From positions 45,020 through 109,019 of the forward strand of contig CALXOD010000007.1 of NCBI GenBank assembly GCA_944389925.1: a stretch of DNA of 64,000 bases. The letters run 5' to 3'. The notes under the pieces are model-generated. The model saw nothing but the letters and a program-made list of their open reading frames with translations. It was not told the origin of the DNA and did not search any database. A program made the translations under genes and the position numbers. This document shows, one piece after another, positions 26,640 to 36,650 of this stretch. This DNA is from an uncultured Victivallaceae bacterium (lineage in GTDB: Bacteria > Verrucomicrobiota > Lentisphaeria > Victivallales > Victivallaceae). Each line of letters opens with the position of its first letter. Positions within the stretch are counted from its first letter, which is position 1.

Positions 26640-26948
26640 TTTCCGACCTCATGAAATTCGCGTTTCTGCATCAAAAAGACAAAACAAAAACCGAGCGTAT
26701 TCCGTACTGCCGTATCTAACACGAACACTACGAACCACACTAAGCTTTTCTCTGGTCGGCCCCCTGTTTCACGAGCGGTGGAATAACGATATGAAACACG
26801 ACGCCGGTTTTCCGTGCTGTATAAAATAATCGGGATTTTGATTTTTTCAAGTTTTTTTCGTTTTTTTCCGGAAATCACTGGCATTTTCCGTGCCCGACCC
26901 GCACATTATCGAAAACTCTTCCCAACCTGATTGAAATAAGGGTAAACC
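26640..26948. other. Divergent intergenic region between rpmJ and the SGNH hydrolase
   Basis: A 309-bp AT-rich region without a supported gene. It should contain the promoters of the alpha operon (minus) and of the SGNH hydrolase (plus). A poly-T stretch (26842-26877) dominates the middle. The short open frame on the plus strand (26548-26829) crosses rpmJ and is a shadow. Confidence 0.6.
26823..26850 (-). promoter_or_regulatory. Candidate promoter of the alpha ribosomal operon
   Basis: On the minus strand TTGAAA (26850-26845) and TATTTT (26828-26823) are 16 bp apart, upstream of rpmJ. The -10 is AT-rich but not a close match, and the region has many A/T runs, so the exact element is uncertain. 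The implied leader is about 180 bases. Confidence 0.4.
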
Positions 26949-27923
26949 ATGAAGGAACTAATGGAACTGAATGTCGCAGCATACCCCGGACTGATTCGCG
27001 GCGCAGCTGCCTGGAGCGAGGATGAATTGGGCTGGATCCCGGTCCGGATGACACCGCAACTGCTTGACTTTTATCATGACAATGAAAATGCAGCCATCCG
27101 GGCGGCGTGCCCCTCGGGGATCCGCATCGCATTTCGTTCCAATAGCGAAGCCCTTGCCATGCGCTTACGTTATCTCCGGGAAGCACGCCCGGTATACGCA
27201 GTGGATATCCGAATCAATCAGGAAGTGATCGAAACCTTTTCTCCGGAACCCGGAGAAAAGGAATACGCTTTTTTCACAGAACTACCCGGCAGTGGCGAAC
27301 GGGAAATAGAAATTCACCTGCCGCATCTTTGTGAAATCCGCCTGCAGAACCTGGCTCTTGAATCAGGCTGCAGCCTGCGTCCGGCAGCACGCTGTGCCGA
27401 GCGTTGGCTTTTCCTTGGAGACTCCATCACGCAGGGGATGACCACCTCTTGCCCCACGGCCGCGTATCCGGCCCGGGTTGCTGCCGCTCGGAATGCCGAT
27501 TTCGTCAACCTCGCGGTCGGCGGCGCCACACTCCATCGAGAACTCGGCTCATTTGCCGCCCGATATGACTGGAACAATGCCATAGTCGCATTTGGCGTCA
27601 ATGACTATCATCAGGGACGACCGCTGGCGGAATTCCGTGAAGACTGCGCGAAATTGCTCCGCCTGTTACGCCGCCGCCGAAGTGCACCGGTCCGACTCAT
27701 TACACCGATTCCATGGCTCCGGGATCCCGGCAAAAACAGCAACGGTGATACATTGGATGATTTTCGTCACACTCTGCATGAGGTGGCGACCGCTTATGAC
27801 GGGGTTACCGTAGTAGACGGGAGGAAACTCGTACCAGCGGAAGAAGCGTGCTTCGCGGACGGCCTGCATCCGAATGATCAAGGGATGGCGTGCTTCGCAA
27901 AAAACCTGCTCCGGCAACTCTGA
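26949..27923 (+). CDS. SGNH/GDSL-family hydrolase (carbohydrate-esterase-like)
   Basis: Predicted esterase of 324 aa with no signal peptide. The N-terminal ~145 residues form a beta-rich domain that may bind the substrate. The SGNH core starts with LFLGDSITQG (catalytic Ser159), then NLAVGGATLH (Gly/oxyanion), FGVNDYHQG (Asn), and DGLHPNDQG with Asp304 and His307. This is the full SGNH set. The N-terminal domain plus SGNH layout is found in acetyl-xylan/carbohydrate esterases. It faces the alpha operon divergently and shares a terminator with the convergent pyrophosphatase. Confidence 0.88.
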   Translation: MKELMELNVAAYPGLIRGAAAWSEDELGWIPVRMTPQLLDFYHDNENAAIRAACPSGIRIAFRSNSEALAMRLRYLREARPVYAVDIRINQEVIETFSPEPGEKEYAFFTELPGSGEREIEIHLPHLCEIRLQNLALESGCSLRPAARCAERWLFLGDSITQGMTTSCPTAAYPARVAAARNADFVNLAVGGATLHRELGSFAARYDWNNAIVAFGVNDYHQGRPLAEFREDCAKLLRLLRRRRSAPVRLITPIPWLRDPGKNSNGDTLDDFRHTLHEVATAYDGVTVVDGRKLVPAEEACFADGLHPNDQGMACFAKNLLRQL

Positions 27924-27964
27924 TTGATTCCGCCGCATTCCCCTATCCGCAATCAGAATTTTAC

Positions 27965-28005
27965 ATAAAAAAAACGCTCCGGAAATTGAAATTTCCGGAG
28001 CGTTT
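27965..28005 (-). terminator. Strong intrinsic terminator after the pyrophosphatase gene
   Basis: A 15-bp perfect stem, 27972-27986 with 27991-28005, and a TGAA loop. On the minus strand it is followed by eight T residues, making it a textbook terminator for hppA. On the plus strand it ends with only TTT, but it may still stop the SGNH transcript. Confidence 0.88.
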
Positions 28006-28042
28006 CTCCTGTTCCGTCCTATTCAGACGGACATGTAATCCA

Positions 28043-30532
28043 TCAATCGATGAAACCGAGCATTTTCTGAATCATCGGCGAGAATTTGACGATCACCGGA
28101 GTGAACACGATCGCCACCATACTCATCAATTTGATCAGAATGTTCAGCGACGGCCCGGAAGTATCCTTGCAGGGGTCGCCGACCGTGTCTCCGATCACCG
28201 CAGCCGCATGCACCGGGTTCTTGCTGCCGTCCGGCAGCCGCTTGCCGCCATGAGCGCCTTTTTCGATATATTTCTTGGCATTGTCCCAGGCACCACCGGC
28301 GTTATTCAACATGGTAGCCAGCAGGAAGCTGCACACCAGACCACCGGCCAGAATACCGACCACGCCGGGCACACCGAGAATCAAACCGGTCACCACCGGT
28401 ACGACGATCGCCATCACCGAAGGCAGCAGCATTTCACGCTGGGCGCCAGCAGTGGAGATAGCCACGCAACGGGCATAATCCGGTTTTTCGGTTCCATCCA
28501 TGATGCCGGGTTTTTCCTTGAACTGACGGCGGACTTCCTCCACCATCGAACCAGCGGCGCGACCCACGGCCTTCATCGTCATCGCGCAGAAGACGAACGC
28601 CATCATACCGCCCAGGAACAAACCACTGAGCAGCAACGGATTCATCAGATGCAACTGATACTGACTCACCAGCCGTTCAATCGCAGAAGGTGCCACGGCA
28701 TTGGTGGTCACAACTTCTGCCGTCTCAGTCACCGTCTGAGCCGCCACATCAATGGTCTTCTGCACTGTGGCAACCGAAACCGACGCCACCTGATTGACAC
28801 CATCGGCGATCTTTTCCGAAACGCCGAGCTTTTCACCCCAGATCCGGGCTTCTTCGAGGAAGGCGGCCAGCAGCGCCATCGCCGTCAAAGCGGCGGAGCC
28901 GATCGCAAAACCTTTTCCAGTAGCAGCCGTCGTATTGCCGAGCGAGTCAAGCGCGTCGGTACGCTGCCGGACTTCCGGCGGAAGGCCGGACATTTCGGCA
29001 TTACCACCGGCATTGTCGGCAATCGGGCCATAAGCGTCGGTTGCCAGCGTAATCCCCAGCGTCGAGAGCATCCCTACCGCGGCGAAACCAACACCATAGA
29101 GTCCCATCGAGAAGTTCGAGAAACCACCCGCCAGACCGAACGAGAAGAGAATGCCGAGCACAATCGTCACCACCGGAATCCCGGCGGAATACATCCCGGT
29201 AGCCAGACCATCGATGATCGTGGTCGCCGGTCCCATTTTCGCCTGGTCCGCAATGCCCCGGGTCGGAGCATATTCGTCAGACGTGTAATATTCCGTACCC
29301 TGTCCGATAATCACACCCGCCAGCAGACCGGCAATGATCGATCCGAACACCCCCCAGGAGATGAAGTCCAGCCAGACCAGGAACACCACTGCCACCAGAA
29401 TCAGAATCGAGCTGCCGAGCGTCCCGGTCAGCAAGCTGCGCAGCAGCTGCTTCTGGCTCGCGCCTTCCCGGCACTTGACCATGTTCATACCGATAATCGA
29501 AAGAACCGTACCGAAACCGGCCACGATCATCGGAGCCAGCACCATCCGGAGCGGATCGACCGTTCCGGGCGCAGCTTCCGCGGCCACCGCAGCACCGAGC
29601 GAAGCCGTAGCCAGGATGGAGCCGCAATAGGATTCGTAAAGGTCCGCCCCCATACCGGCCACGTCGCCGACGTTGTCGCCGACGTTGTCCGCGATAGTGG
29701 CGGGGTTGCGCGGGTCGTCTTCCGGAATCCCGGCTTCGACCTTGCCCACCAGGTCAGCACCGACGTCAGCAGCCTTGGTGTAGATCCCGCCGCCGACACG
29801 GGCGAAGAGCGCCTGCGTGGAAGCCCCCATACCGAAGGTGAGCATCGTCGTGGTAATGTGCGTATACTTGGCCACTTCCGAGCAATTCGGCTCCACCACG
29901 GTCATCCCGAGGAACTTAAGCCCTTCGGCCATATGTTCCGGCGTATAGATCAGCTGATCCAGCACCCAATACCAGATGCAGATGTCCAGCAATCCGAGAC
30001 CGACTACCACCAGCCCCATGACCGCACCAGAACGAAACGCGACCTGCAGTCCGCGATTCAAACCTTCGCTGGCAGCCTGGGCTGTACGGCTGGATGCCGC
30101 CGTTGCAGTGCGCATGCCGATGTAACCGCAGAGACCGGAGAAGAAACCACCGGTCAAAAACGCCACCGGCACGAAGGGGTTCTGAATCCCCAGGAACGCC
30201 AATACCGCAAAGATTACAAACAGAACCACAAATACAATCGATACGATTTTGTACTGACGGAAAAGGTAAGCCATTGCGCCCTCGCGGACATATCCCGCGA
30301 TTTCCCGCATGGTTTCATTTCCCTGGTCCGCCTTCATCATCATCTGATAGAATTTGGCGGCCATCAGCAATGCCAGAATGGAAGCGAACGGCGCCGCCCA
30401 CCAGAGGGCAGGCAGACCCAGAATCGTTTCTCCGGCTTCTTGTACAGGGGCAACGGCCCCTGCCGCCTCTTCCGCCGCGGCGCTGAGCACACCGAGCACG
30501 GACAGGCAGACGAGCGTGAAAGCTCTTTTCAT
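28043..30532 (-). CDS. hppA: Membrane-bound pyrophosphatase, K+-dependent type
   Basis: Ion-pumping inner-membrane pyrophosphatase, 829 aa with ~16 membrane helices. The start is ATG 30532: it gives a hydrophobic N-terminal segment (signal-peptide-like), and the upstream open frame (to 30652) covers the promoter. The active-site motif [46 protein letters not shown] is intact. [18 protein letters not shown] has Ala where K+-independent enzymes have Lys, so the K+-dependent class is expected. Whether it pumps H+ or Na+ cannot be read with confidence. It would recover energy from biosynthetic PPi, common in anaerobes. Confidence 0.95.
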   Translation of the reverse strand: MKRAFTLVCLSVLGVLSAAAEEAAGAVAPVQEAGETILGLPALWWAAPFASILALLMAAKFYQMMMKADQGNETMREIAGYVREGAMAYLFRQYKIVSIVFVVLFVIFAVLAFLGIQNPFVPVAFLTGGFFSGLCGYIGMRTATAASSRTAQAASEGLNRGLQVAFRSGAVMGLVVVGLGLLDICIWYWVLDQLIYTPEHMAEGLKFLGMTVVEPNCSEVAKYTHITTTMLTFGMGASTQALFARVGGGIYTKAADVGADLVGKVEAGIPEDDPRNPATIADNVGDNVGDVAGMGADLYESYCGSILATASLGAAVAAEAAPGTVDPLRMVLAPMIVAGFGTVLSIIGMNMVKCREGASQKQLLRSLLTGTLGSSILILVAVVFLVWLDFISWGVFGSIIAGLLAGVIIGQGTEYYTSDEYAPTRGIADQAKMGPATTIIDGLATGMYSAGIPVVTIVLGILFSFGLAGGFSNFSMGLYGVGFAAVGMLSTLGITLATDAYGPIADNAGGNAEMSGLPPEVRQRTDALDSLGNTTAATGKGFAIGSAALTAMALLAAFLEEARIWGEKLGVSEKIADGVNQVASVSVATVQKTIDVAAQTVTETAEVVTTNAVAPSAIERLVSQYQLHLMNPLLLSGLFLGGMMAFVFCAMTMKAVGRAAGSMVEEVRRQFKEKPGIMDGTEKPDYARCVAISTAGAQREMLLPSVMAIVVPVVTGLILGVPGVVGILAGGLVCSFLLATMLNNAGGAWDNAKKYIEKGAHGGKRLPDGSKNPVHAAAVIGDTVGDPCKDTSGPSLNILIKLMSMVAIVFTPVIVKFSPMIQKMLGFID

Positions 30533-30598
30533 GGTCCTGTTATCCTTTTTTTGATGGTTGAAAAACTTTTTACGACGACTGTTAAAAAAAACATGGTC

Positions 30599-30631
30599 AT
30601 TATAAAATAGTTTAAAAAAATACAATTGCAA
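30599..30631 (-). promoter_or_regulatory. Candidate promoter of hppA
   Basis: The minus strand has a perfect TATAAT (30604-30599), ~65 bases before the hppA start. The nearest -35 is the self-complementary TTGCAA (30631-30626), but the spacing of 21 bp is long; a weaker ATTGTA gives 17 bp. TTGCAA is also the proposed -35 of lysS on the other strand. Confidence 0.5.
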
Positions 30632-30653
30632 GATTTTTTTCCGGGAGTACATT
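30626..30653 (+). promoter_or_regulatory. Candidate promoter of lysS
   Basis: TTGCAA (30626-30631) and TACATT (30648-30653) are 16 bp apart, giving a start near 30660 and a ~97-base leader. The -35 hexamer is palindromic and overlaps the -35 region of divergent hppA, so RNA polymerase could be shared or compete. Confidence 0.5.
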
Positions 30654-30756
30654 AATAATATTGAGAAACTGCGTTCCCGCGCTTGCCTTCCGCGGCAAAC
30701 CGGGGCATATTGACCGGATCATACCGATCATGCATGACCAGGGAGACACACACATA

Positions 30757-32277
30757 ATGAATGAAGAAAATCAGACCGTTCCCGGCGGCGATACCACCGC
30801 CGAGGAGACCGCCCGGATCAACGCCTTGTTCCTCCAGCGTCAGGCCAAGGCCGAAGAACTCGCCGCCGCCGGCATTAATCCTTTCGGAGAACGTTTCGAC
30901 GGCGACCACCGGATCGAAGAATACCGTGCCGGCTTCCGTCCTGATTGCGACACCCCCCAGCCTGCGGTGGTCGCCGGACGTTTGACCGCCATGCGGGTCA
31001 TGGGCAAATCTATTTTCGCCGACCTGCGCGACAGCACCGGCCGGATCCAGCTTTTTGCCGGTCGAGGAGAACTCGGGGATGAAGCGTTCGCGGCGTTCAA
31101 GAAACTGGACATCGGCGACATTGTCGGCATACGGGGCGAACTTTTCGTCACCCGCATGGGCGAACTGACCGTCCGGGTGCACGAATGCACGCTGCTGTGC
31201 AAATCGCTGCGCCCGCTGCCCGAAAAATTCCACGGTCTTACCGACATCGAACAACGCTACCGGCAACGCTATCTCGACCTTATCACGAACGACGACAGCC
31301 GCCGCGTCTTCCGCCAGCGCATCCGGATCATCAGCGAACTGCGGAAGTTCATGGAATCACGCGGCTTCATGGAAGTCGAAACCCCCATGCTCCAGACGCT
31401 TGCCGGCGGCGCCTCGGCCAATCCCTTCAAAACCTATTACGAAGCGCTCAACGCGCCGATGTACCTGCGCATTGCACCGGAACTCTTCCTCAAGCGGCTG
31501 CTGGTCGGCGGTTTCGAGCGGGTTTTCGAAATCAACCGGAACTTCCGCAACGAAGGGATCGACCGCCGGCACAGTCCGGAATTCACCATGATGGAGGTTT
31601 ATCAGGCCTACGGCGACTGCGCCTCCATGATGGAGCTGATCGAAGATCTCATTACCACCATCGCCCAGAACGTCATCGGTACGCTGAAGATTGATCACGG
31701 CAACGGGAAAGTAATTAATCTCGAAAAACCCTGGCGACGCGTCACCTACCATGACCTCGTCCGGGAAAAAGCCGGCGCGGACTGGTTTGACGTCACTCCG
31801 GCGGAACGGCTCGCCCGGGCTCGGGAACTCGGACTGGCGGTGGATGAATCCACGCCGGATTTCGAAGTGACCAACGAAGTCTATGAAAAACTGATTGAAC
31901 ACACGCTGATTCAGCCGACCTTCGTCATGCGTATGCCCGCCGTCCTGCTCCCGCTGGCGCGAGGCTGCAAGGACGACCCCTCCGTTGTCGACGTCTTCGA
32001 GCTTGAAATCAACGGTCAGGAAATTGCTCCGGCTTATACGGAGCTCAACGACCCGATCGAACAGCGCCGCCGCTTCATGGAACAATTTGAACGGGAAAAG
32101 CAACCCGGCGATACCCTTGCCGACAAAGTCGACGAAGATTTCCTCGTCGCCCTGGAATACGGCATGCCCCCCGCCGGCGGCATGGGGGTCGGCATCGACC
32201 GACTGGTCATGCTTCTCACCGGCGCGGAATCGATTCGTGACGTCGTCCTGTTTCCGCACATGCGCCCGCGGAAATAA
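30757..32277 (+). CDS. lysS: Lysyl-tRNA synthetase, class II
   Basis: Charges tRNA-Lys. The start at ATG 30757 (GGGAGA ~10 bases upstream) gives 506 aa, the normal length; earlier ATGs at 30724 and 30730 lie in the leader. The N-terminal OB-fold anticodon domain covers ~55-170 (VAGRLTAMRVMGKSIFADLRDSTGRIQLF). Class II motif 1 is FMEVETPMLQ, motif 2 is FEINRNFRNEGIDRRHSPEFTMME, and motif 3 is GMGVGIDRLVMLLTG. It is divergent from hppA. A recD2-like helicase follows after 32 bp. Confidence 0.96.
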   Translation: MNEENQTVPGGDTTAEETARINALFLQRQAKAEELAAAGINPFGERFDGDHRIEEYRAGFRPDCDTPQPAVVAGRLTAMRVMGKSIFADLRDSTGRIQLFAGRGELGDEAFAAFKKLDIGDIVGIRGELFVTRMGELTVRVHECTLLCKSLRPLPEKFHGLTDIEQRYRQRYLDLITNDDSRRVFRQRIRIISELRKFMESRGFMEVETPMLQTLAGGASANPFKTYYEALNAPMYLRIAPELFLKRLLVGGFERVFEINRNFRNEGIDRRHSPEFTMMEVYQAYGDCASMMELIEDLITTIAQNVIGTLKIDHGNGKVINLEKPWRRVTYHDLVREKAGADWFDVTPAERLARARELGLAVDESTPDFEVTNEVYEKLIEHTLIQPTFVMRMPAVLLPLARGCKDDPSVVDVFELEINGQEIAPAYTELNDPIEQRRRFMEQFEREKQPGDTLADKVDEDFLVALEYGMPPAGGMGVGIDRLVMLLTGAESIRDVVLFPHMRPRK

Positions 32278-32309
32278 AAACCAAAACGCTCACCGGCGGG
32301 ACCGGCATC

Positions 32310-34496
32310 ATGTCGGTTCCCGCCCCGGATCGGCGCATGCCTCAGGAAGACACATTATTTTCCGCGACTTTGCGGGGGGAAGTCACCCGGATCATTTATG
32401 AAAACCGGGAGGGCACTTACGCCGTTCTCCGGCTGCGCGATTCCCGGAATGAAGAGAAAACCGTCGTCGGCGCCCTCAATGGAATTGAACCGGGACAATG
32501 CATCGAAGCAACCGGCCGCTGGGAAAAACATGCCGAGTACGGCACGCAGTTCCGCGCGATCCGCTTCCGCCCGGTACTGCCCTCCACCCACGACGGAATC
32601 ATCCGCTTTCTCGGCTCCGGGGCCATCCCCGGAATCGGCGAAAAGACCGCCCGGATGATCGTAGACTACTTCGGTGAGGAGACGCTGCAGATGCTGGAGC
32701 ATTATCCGAAACGCCTCTGCGACGTCCCCGGCATCGGACGCAAAAAAGCCGCTGCCATCATCGAAAAATGGAAAGAAAGCGCTTCCCGGCGGGATATTTT
32801 CATCTACCTGCAGGGATTGGGCATCACCCCGGGGTATTGCCAGAAACTGTATAAGCGCTACGGAGATAAAACTGCCGAGATCGTGCGCGCCAATCCCTAT
32901 CGACTGGCGGAAGAGGTGGACGGCATCGGGTTCCTCAAAGCCGACGAAATCGCCGCCGAAATCGGCATCGCCCGCAACTCCCCCGAGCGCCTGACTGCCG
33001 CTGCTGTTTATGAAATGAATCAGGCCATCGGCAATGGTCATGCCGGCTATCCGGAATCTGCATTTGCCCGCTGTGTCGCCGAACTGGCCGGCCAGCCGGT
33101 GGAACTGGCCATGGCGGGTATTGATCGGGCAGTAACCCGACGCATGCTGGTCCGCCAGGACGGCATGATTTATTCGCCGCCGCTGGCCCGGGCGGAACGG
33201 GAACTGCCTGAACGCATCCGGCTGCTGGCGGAAGCCGCCGATTTCGCCGGACGCCGCTGCCGTGACGCCGGACCGGCCCGGCTGCGCCTCAATGCAGCCC
33301 AGCAGCTTGCCGTCGAAAGAGTCGCTCAAAGTCCCCTTACCATCATCACCGGCGGCCCCGGCGTCGGCAAAACCACCGTTGTCGGTGAAATTGTCCGGCG
33401 CGCCCAAAAAGCCGGATTACGGATCGCCGCCGCCGCCCCCACCGGACGCGCAGCCAAGCGGCTGGGAGAAGCCACCGGCATCACTGCAAAAACACTGCAT
33501 CGGCTGTTGGCCTTTGACCCCCAGAGCGGACGATTCGGTTATGACGACACCAATCCGCTCCCCTGTGACCTGTTGATCGTAGACGAGGTTTCCATGCTGG
33601 ATTTACTGCTGGCATTAGCACTTTTCCGGGCAGTGCCTCCGGGAGCCGGTGTCGTACTGGTGGGGGACCGGGATCAGCTGCCGTCGGTTGGCCCGGGAAC
33701 GGTGCTGGCCAGTTTCATTGAATCCGGCTGGTTCCTGACCACGGAACTGACCGAAGTTTTCCGACAGGCGCAGAACAGTCGGATTATCCGTAATGCCCAT
33801 CGAGTCAACCACGGCCTGCTTCCGGAAAAAAATGAACGCGAAGATCGTCTCTCTGACTTCTACTGGATCGAACAGGATGATCCCGATAAGGTACTGGAGC
33901 TGATCGTCCGGCTGGCGGCGGAGCGCATTCCCCGGCGCTTTCGGTTGAATCCCATTGACGACATCCAGGTACTGACTCCGATGAACCGCGGCGTATGCGG
34001 TACGATTGCCGTCAATACCCGGCTTCAGCAGGCGCTCAACGGCGGCGATAAGCCGCAATTCCGTTCCGGAGAACGCCTGATCCGTTCCGGAGACAAGGTT
34101 ATGCAGACCTGCAATAATTATGAAAAACTGGTCTTCAACGGCGACCTCGGCCGAGTCAGTCAGATCAATACCGCGCGAAAAACCTTTCAGGTAGTATTTG
34201 ACGGCAATCGGACGGTGGAATATACATGGGACGAAGCGGAACAGATTGCTTCCGCCTATGCCATCACCGTTCATAAATCTCAAGGCAGTGAATTCCCGGC
34301 GGTTATCTTGCCGATGCTGAGTCAGCATTTCGTCATGCTGCAGCGAAATCTGCTTTATACAGCCATGACCCGAGCTCGGCGCTTGCTGGTGTTGATCGGC
34401 AGCCGCCGCGCACTGGAAATAGCGGTCCGCAACACCCGGCTGGCGCCGCGATATTCACAATTGACCGAGCGGCTGAAAGCCGAACGACGGCGCTGA
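32310..34496 (+). CDS. RecD2-type SF1 DNA helicase
   Basis: ATP-dependent 5'-3' helicase of the RecD2/YrrC family, not part of RecBCD. The 728-aa protein has an N-terminal OB-like region, then helix-hairpin-helix repeats (GAIPGIGEKTARMIVDYFG; VPGIGRKKAAAIIEKW; residues ~104-160), a hallmark of RecD2. Walker A GGPGVGKT starts at G348, Walker B is LLIVDEVSML, and the C-terminal SF1 motif is YAITVHKSQGSEFPAVILPM with the final YTAMTRARRLLVLIG. ATG 32337 (MPQEDT) is an alternative start. No recB or recC is nearby, consistent with RecD2. Confidence 0.9.
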   Translation: MSVPAPDRRMPQEDTLFSATLRGEVTRIIYENREGTYAVLRLRDSRNEEKTVVGALNGIEPGQCIEATGRWEKHAEYGTQFRAIRFRPVLPSTHDGIIRFLGSGAIPGIGEKTARMIVDYFGEETLQMLEHYPKRLCDVPGIGRKKAAAIIEKWKESASRRDIFIYLQGLGITPGYCQKLYKRYGDKTAEIVRANPYRLAEEVDGIGFLKADEIAAEIGIARNSPERLTAAAVYEMNQAIGNGHAGYPESAFARCVAELAGQPVELAMAGIDRAVTRRMLVRQDGMIYSPPLARAERELPERIRLLAEAADFAGRRCRDAGPARLRLNAAQQLAVERVAQSPLTIITGGPGVGKTTVVGEIVRRAQKAGLRIAAAAPTGRAAKRLGEATGITAKTLHRLLAFDPQSGRFGYDDTNPLPCDLLIVDEVSMLDLLLALALFRAVPPGAGVVLVGDRDQLPSVGPGTVLASFIESGWFLTTELTEVFRQAQNSRIIRNAHRVNHGLLPEKNEREDRLSDFYWIEQDDPDKVLELIVRLAAERIPRRFRLNPIDDIQVLTPMNRGVCGTIAVNTRLQQALNGGDKPQFRSGERLIRSGDKVMQTCNNYEKLVFNGDLGRVSQINTARKTFQVVFDGNRTVEYTWDEAEQIASAYAITVHKSQGSEFPAVILPMLSQHFVMLQRNLLYTAMTRARRLLVLIGSRRALEIAVRNTRLAPRYSQLTERLKAERRR

Positions 34497-34574
34497 GCCG
34501 TCTCGAACCACCGCGTCCGATTCGGAAAGAAGTCCCTCCCTTCCCGGACGCCATAACAACAGGAGTTTGCACCG

Positions 34575-35924
34575 ATGGACATTCTGCTCAATCCGGTTTT
34601 GTTGGCGGTAGCAGCACTGCTGCTGCTGGCGGCGATGCGGCTGAACGTGGTCTTTTCCCTGATTCTGGCAGCGCTGATCGGCGGACTTGCCGGAGGCATG
34701 GGACTGGAAAAAACCGTGAACGCCTTTTTTGCCGATCTTACCGGAGGGGCGGTGCTGGCGCTCAATTACGTCATGCTGGGGGCGCTTTCCGTAGCCATCG
34801 CCCAGTCGGGCGTCATCGAATGGCTGGCCGACGCACTGTTTCGCAGAGCAGAGCGCAGTGGAAAAATGGAATTCTCCGGGCAGCAGAATTTCCTGTTGAA
34901 ATACGCGCTCTTCGGCGTGCTTACGCTGATCTCCATGTCGTCGCAGAACCTGATTCCGGTCCATATTGCCTTTATCCCGATTTTGATCCCGCCCCTGCTG
35001 GCGCTCTTCGACAGAATGCGAATCGACCGGCGCGCCGTCGCCTGCATTCTGACATTCGGCCTGATCACACCTTACATGGTGCTTCCTTTCGGCTTCGGCA
35101 AGATCTACCTCAATGACCTGCTGCTCAAGAACGTTGTAAAATTCGGTCTTCCCGAAGCCACTGCCGCCATGGTCATGCCCGCCATGCTGATTCCTGCCGG
35201 CGGGATGGTTGCAGGATTGCTGATCGCCGTATTCCTCTCCTATCGAAAACCGCGTACTTACAATATGGATCGGACTCTGCTGCTGGTACAGGAACCGCCG
35301 CAATTCCGCAAAAGCGGACTTCTCGTCGGCATCGCAGCCATTCTGACGGCGTTGGCCGGACAATGCATTCTGGATAAAATGGCGTTCGCCGCACTGGCCG
35401 GCATCCTGGTATTTCTGATAACGGGACAGCTGAAATTGGCGGCCACGCAGGACCTCTTTACCCGGGGGGTTCAGATGATGGGCGGCATCGGCGTAGTCAT
35501 GATCGCGGCATCCGGGTTCGCAGGCGTCATTACCGCTACCGGCGGCGTGGATGCACTGGTGGGGGTACTTGGTTCCGGTGCGGGCGGCAGCCGGGCCCTG
35601 CTGGTCTTTCTGATGCTGCTGGTCGGCCTGATCGTCACGATGGGCATCGGATCCTCATTCGCCACGATCCCGATCCTGGCAATGATCTATGTCCCGCTAT
35701 GCCGGGAAATGGGCTTGTCTCCTCTGGCTACGCTGGCGATTGTCGGCACCGCCGGAGCGCTGGGAGACGCGGGATCTCCGGTTTCGGAATCGGTGCTGGG
35801 CCCGACGGCAGGGCTGAATGCGGATGGCCAACATGATCACATTCGGGATTCGGTCATCCCAACCTTTTTGCACTACAACCTGCCTCTGCTGGCTGCCGGC
35901 TGGATCGCCGGTATGGTGTTGTAA
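34575..35924 (+). CDS. YuiF-like Na+/H+ antiporter family transporter
   Basis: Inner-membrane protein, 449 aa, with about 11-12 hydrophobic segments. LNVVFSLILAALIGGLAGGMGLEKTVNAFF and SMSSQNLIPVHIAFIPILIPPLLALFD resemble the YuiF/HI1586 group annotated as Na+/H+ antiporter or amino-acid (histidine) transporter. The C-terminal half has GIGSSFATIPILAMIYVPLCREMGLSPLATLAIVGTAGALGDAGSPVSESVLGPT, a motif-rich segment with an acidic residue suited to ion coupling. The start ATG 34575 follows AGGAG. It ends 6 bp before the convergent glycosyltransferase. The exact substrate is not determinable. Confidence 0.78.
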   Translation: MDILLNPVLLAVAALLLLAAMRLNVVFSLILAALIGGLAGGMGLEKTVNAFFADLTGGAVLALNYVMLGALSVAIAQSGVIEWLADALFRRAERSGKMEFSGQQNFLLKYALFGVLTLISMSSQNLIPVHIAFIPILIPPLLALFDRMRIDRRAVACILTFGLITPYMVLPFGFGKIYLNDLLLKNVVKFGLPEATAAMVMPAMLIPAGGMVAGLLIAVFLSYRKPRTYNMDRTLLLVQEPPQFRKSGLLVGIAAILTALAGQCILDKMAFAALAGILVFLITGQLKLAATQDLFTRGVQMMGGIGVVMIAASGFAGVITATGGVDALVGVLGSGAGGSRALLVFLMLLVGLIVTMGIGSSFATIPILAMIYVPLCREMGLSPLATLAIVGTAGALGDAGSPVSESVLGPTAGLNADGQHDHIRDSVIPTFLHYNLPLLAAGWIAGMVL

Positions 35925-35930
35925 CGAATT

Positions 35931-36650
35931 TCAACGATAGTGCCGCATCACCCGCCACAGTTCCAGAAAAATCCGGAATGCATGCCGCAATTTCAGCTTG
36001 GACCCGCCGACGTCCCGCCAGACCGGTAAGGGATACTCATAAATGGCATCGCATGCCCGTTCCCGCGGCATCCGGCGAAACAATTCCACGTCGAACAGCC
36101 AGCGACTCACAAACGACTCTGCAAAAAGTCGTTCCGCCGTCTCCCGGCGGAACAGCTTCGCCCCACACTGGGTGTCATAGACCGGCAATTTTAAATAAAG
36201 AGAAAAAATGGTCGCCATGACACGTCCAATCAAATGGCGCAACGTCGACCGCTGAATTTTCGCCCCCAGCCGTTGCAGGCGGCAACCGGTTACCACTTCC
36301 CGTCCAGGCTCCTTCTGCAATAACGCAATAAAATTCGGAATTTCTTCCAGTGGTGTCGCCCAGTCGGCATCCCAGTACCCCAACAGTGGAGCACCAATAC
36401 GGACTGCCTCCAGCATCCCGGCGCGCACTGCCTCCGCTTTACCGCGGTTGATGGGCAGCAGCAACGACCGCACAGTGCGCGGCAGCTCCACCGCCAGGCG
36501 TTCCAGCAAGGCACCGGTTTCATCGGAACTGCCGTCGTCCACCAGCAGCAGAAGAATTTCCGGGTGTTTTTCTGAAAACCCCCGTAACGCTTTCCCACCC
36601 AACCGTTCCCGTTCATTATAACAGGGAACTACTATGATCGCCTGACACAT
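35931..36650 (-). CDS. Family 2 glycosyltransferase (dolichyl-phosphate glucosyltransferase-like)
   Basis: GT-A glycosyltransferase of 239 aa. The start ATG 36650 overlaps the end of the methyltransferase gene by 19 bp; it gives the usual strand AIIVVPCYNERERLGG. The nucleotide-sugar motifs are LLLVDDGSSDET (~37-48) and the metal-binding region YWDADWATPLEEIPNF, with D-x-D as DAD. YDTQCGAKLFRRETAERLF is typical of polyprenyl-phosphate glucosyltransferase-like enzymes. There is no C-terminal membrane pair. With the preceding methyltransferase it probably acts in surface glycan or lipid-linked sugar synthesis. Confidence 0.87.
   Translation of the reverse strand: MCQAIIVVPCYNERERLGGKALRGFSEKHPEILLLLVDDGSSDETGALLERLAVELPRTVRSLLLPINRGKAEAVRAGMLEAVRIGAPLLGYWDADWATPLEEIPNFIALLQKEPGREVVTGCRLQRLGAKIQRSTLRHLIGRVMATIFSLYLKLPVYDTQCGAKLFRRETAERLFAESFVSRWLFDVELFRRMPRERACDAIYEYPLPVWRDVGGSKLKLRHAFRIFLELWRVMRHYR

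Noticed and set aside
27890..30610. A 906-residue plus-strand open frame
   Set aside because: It is antisense to the pyrophosphatase gene, is His/Arg-rich with no family pattern, and arises from codon bias of the real gene.
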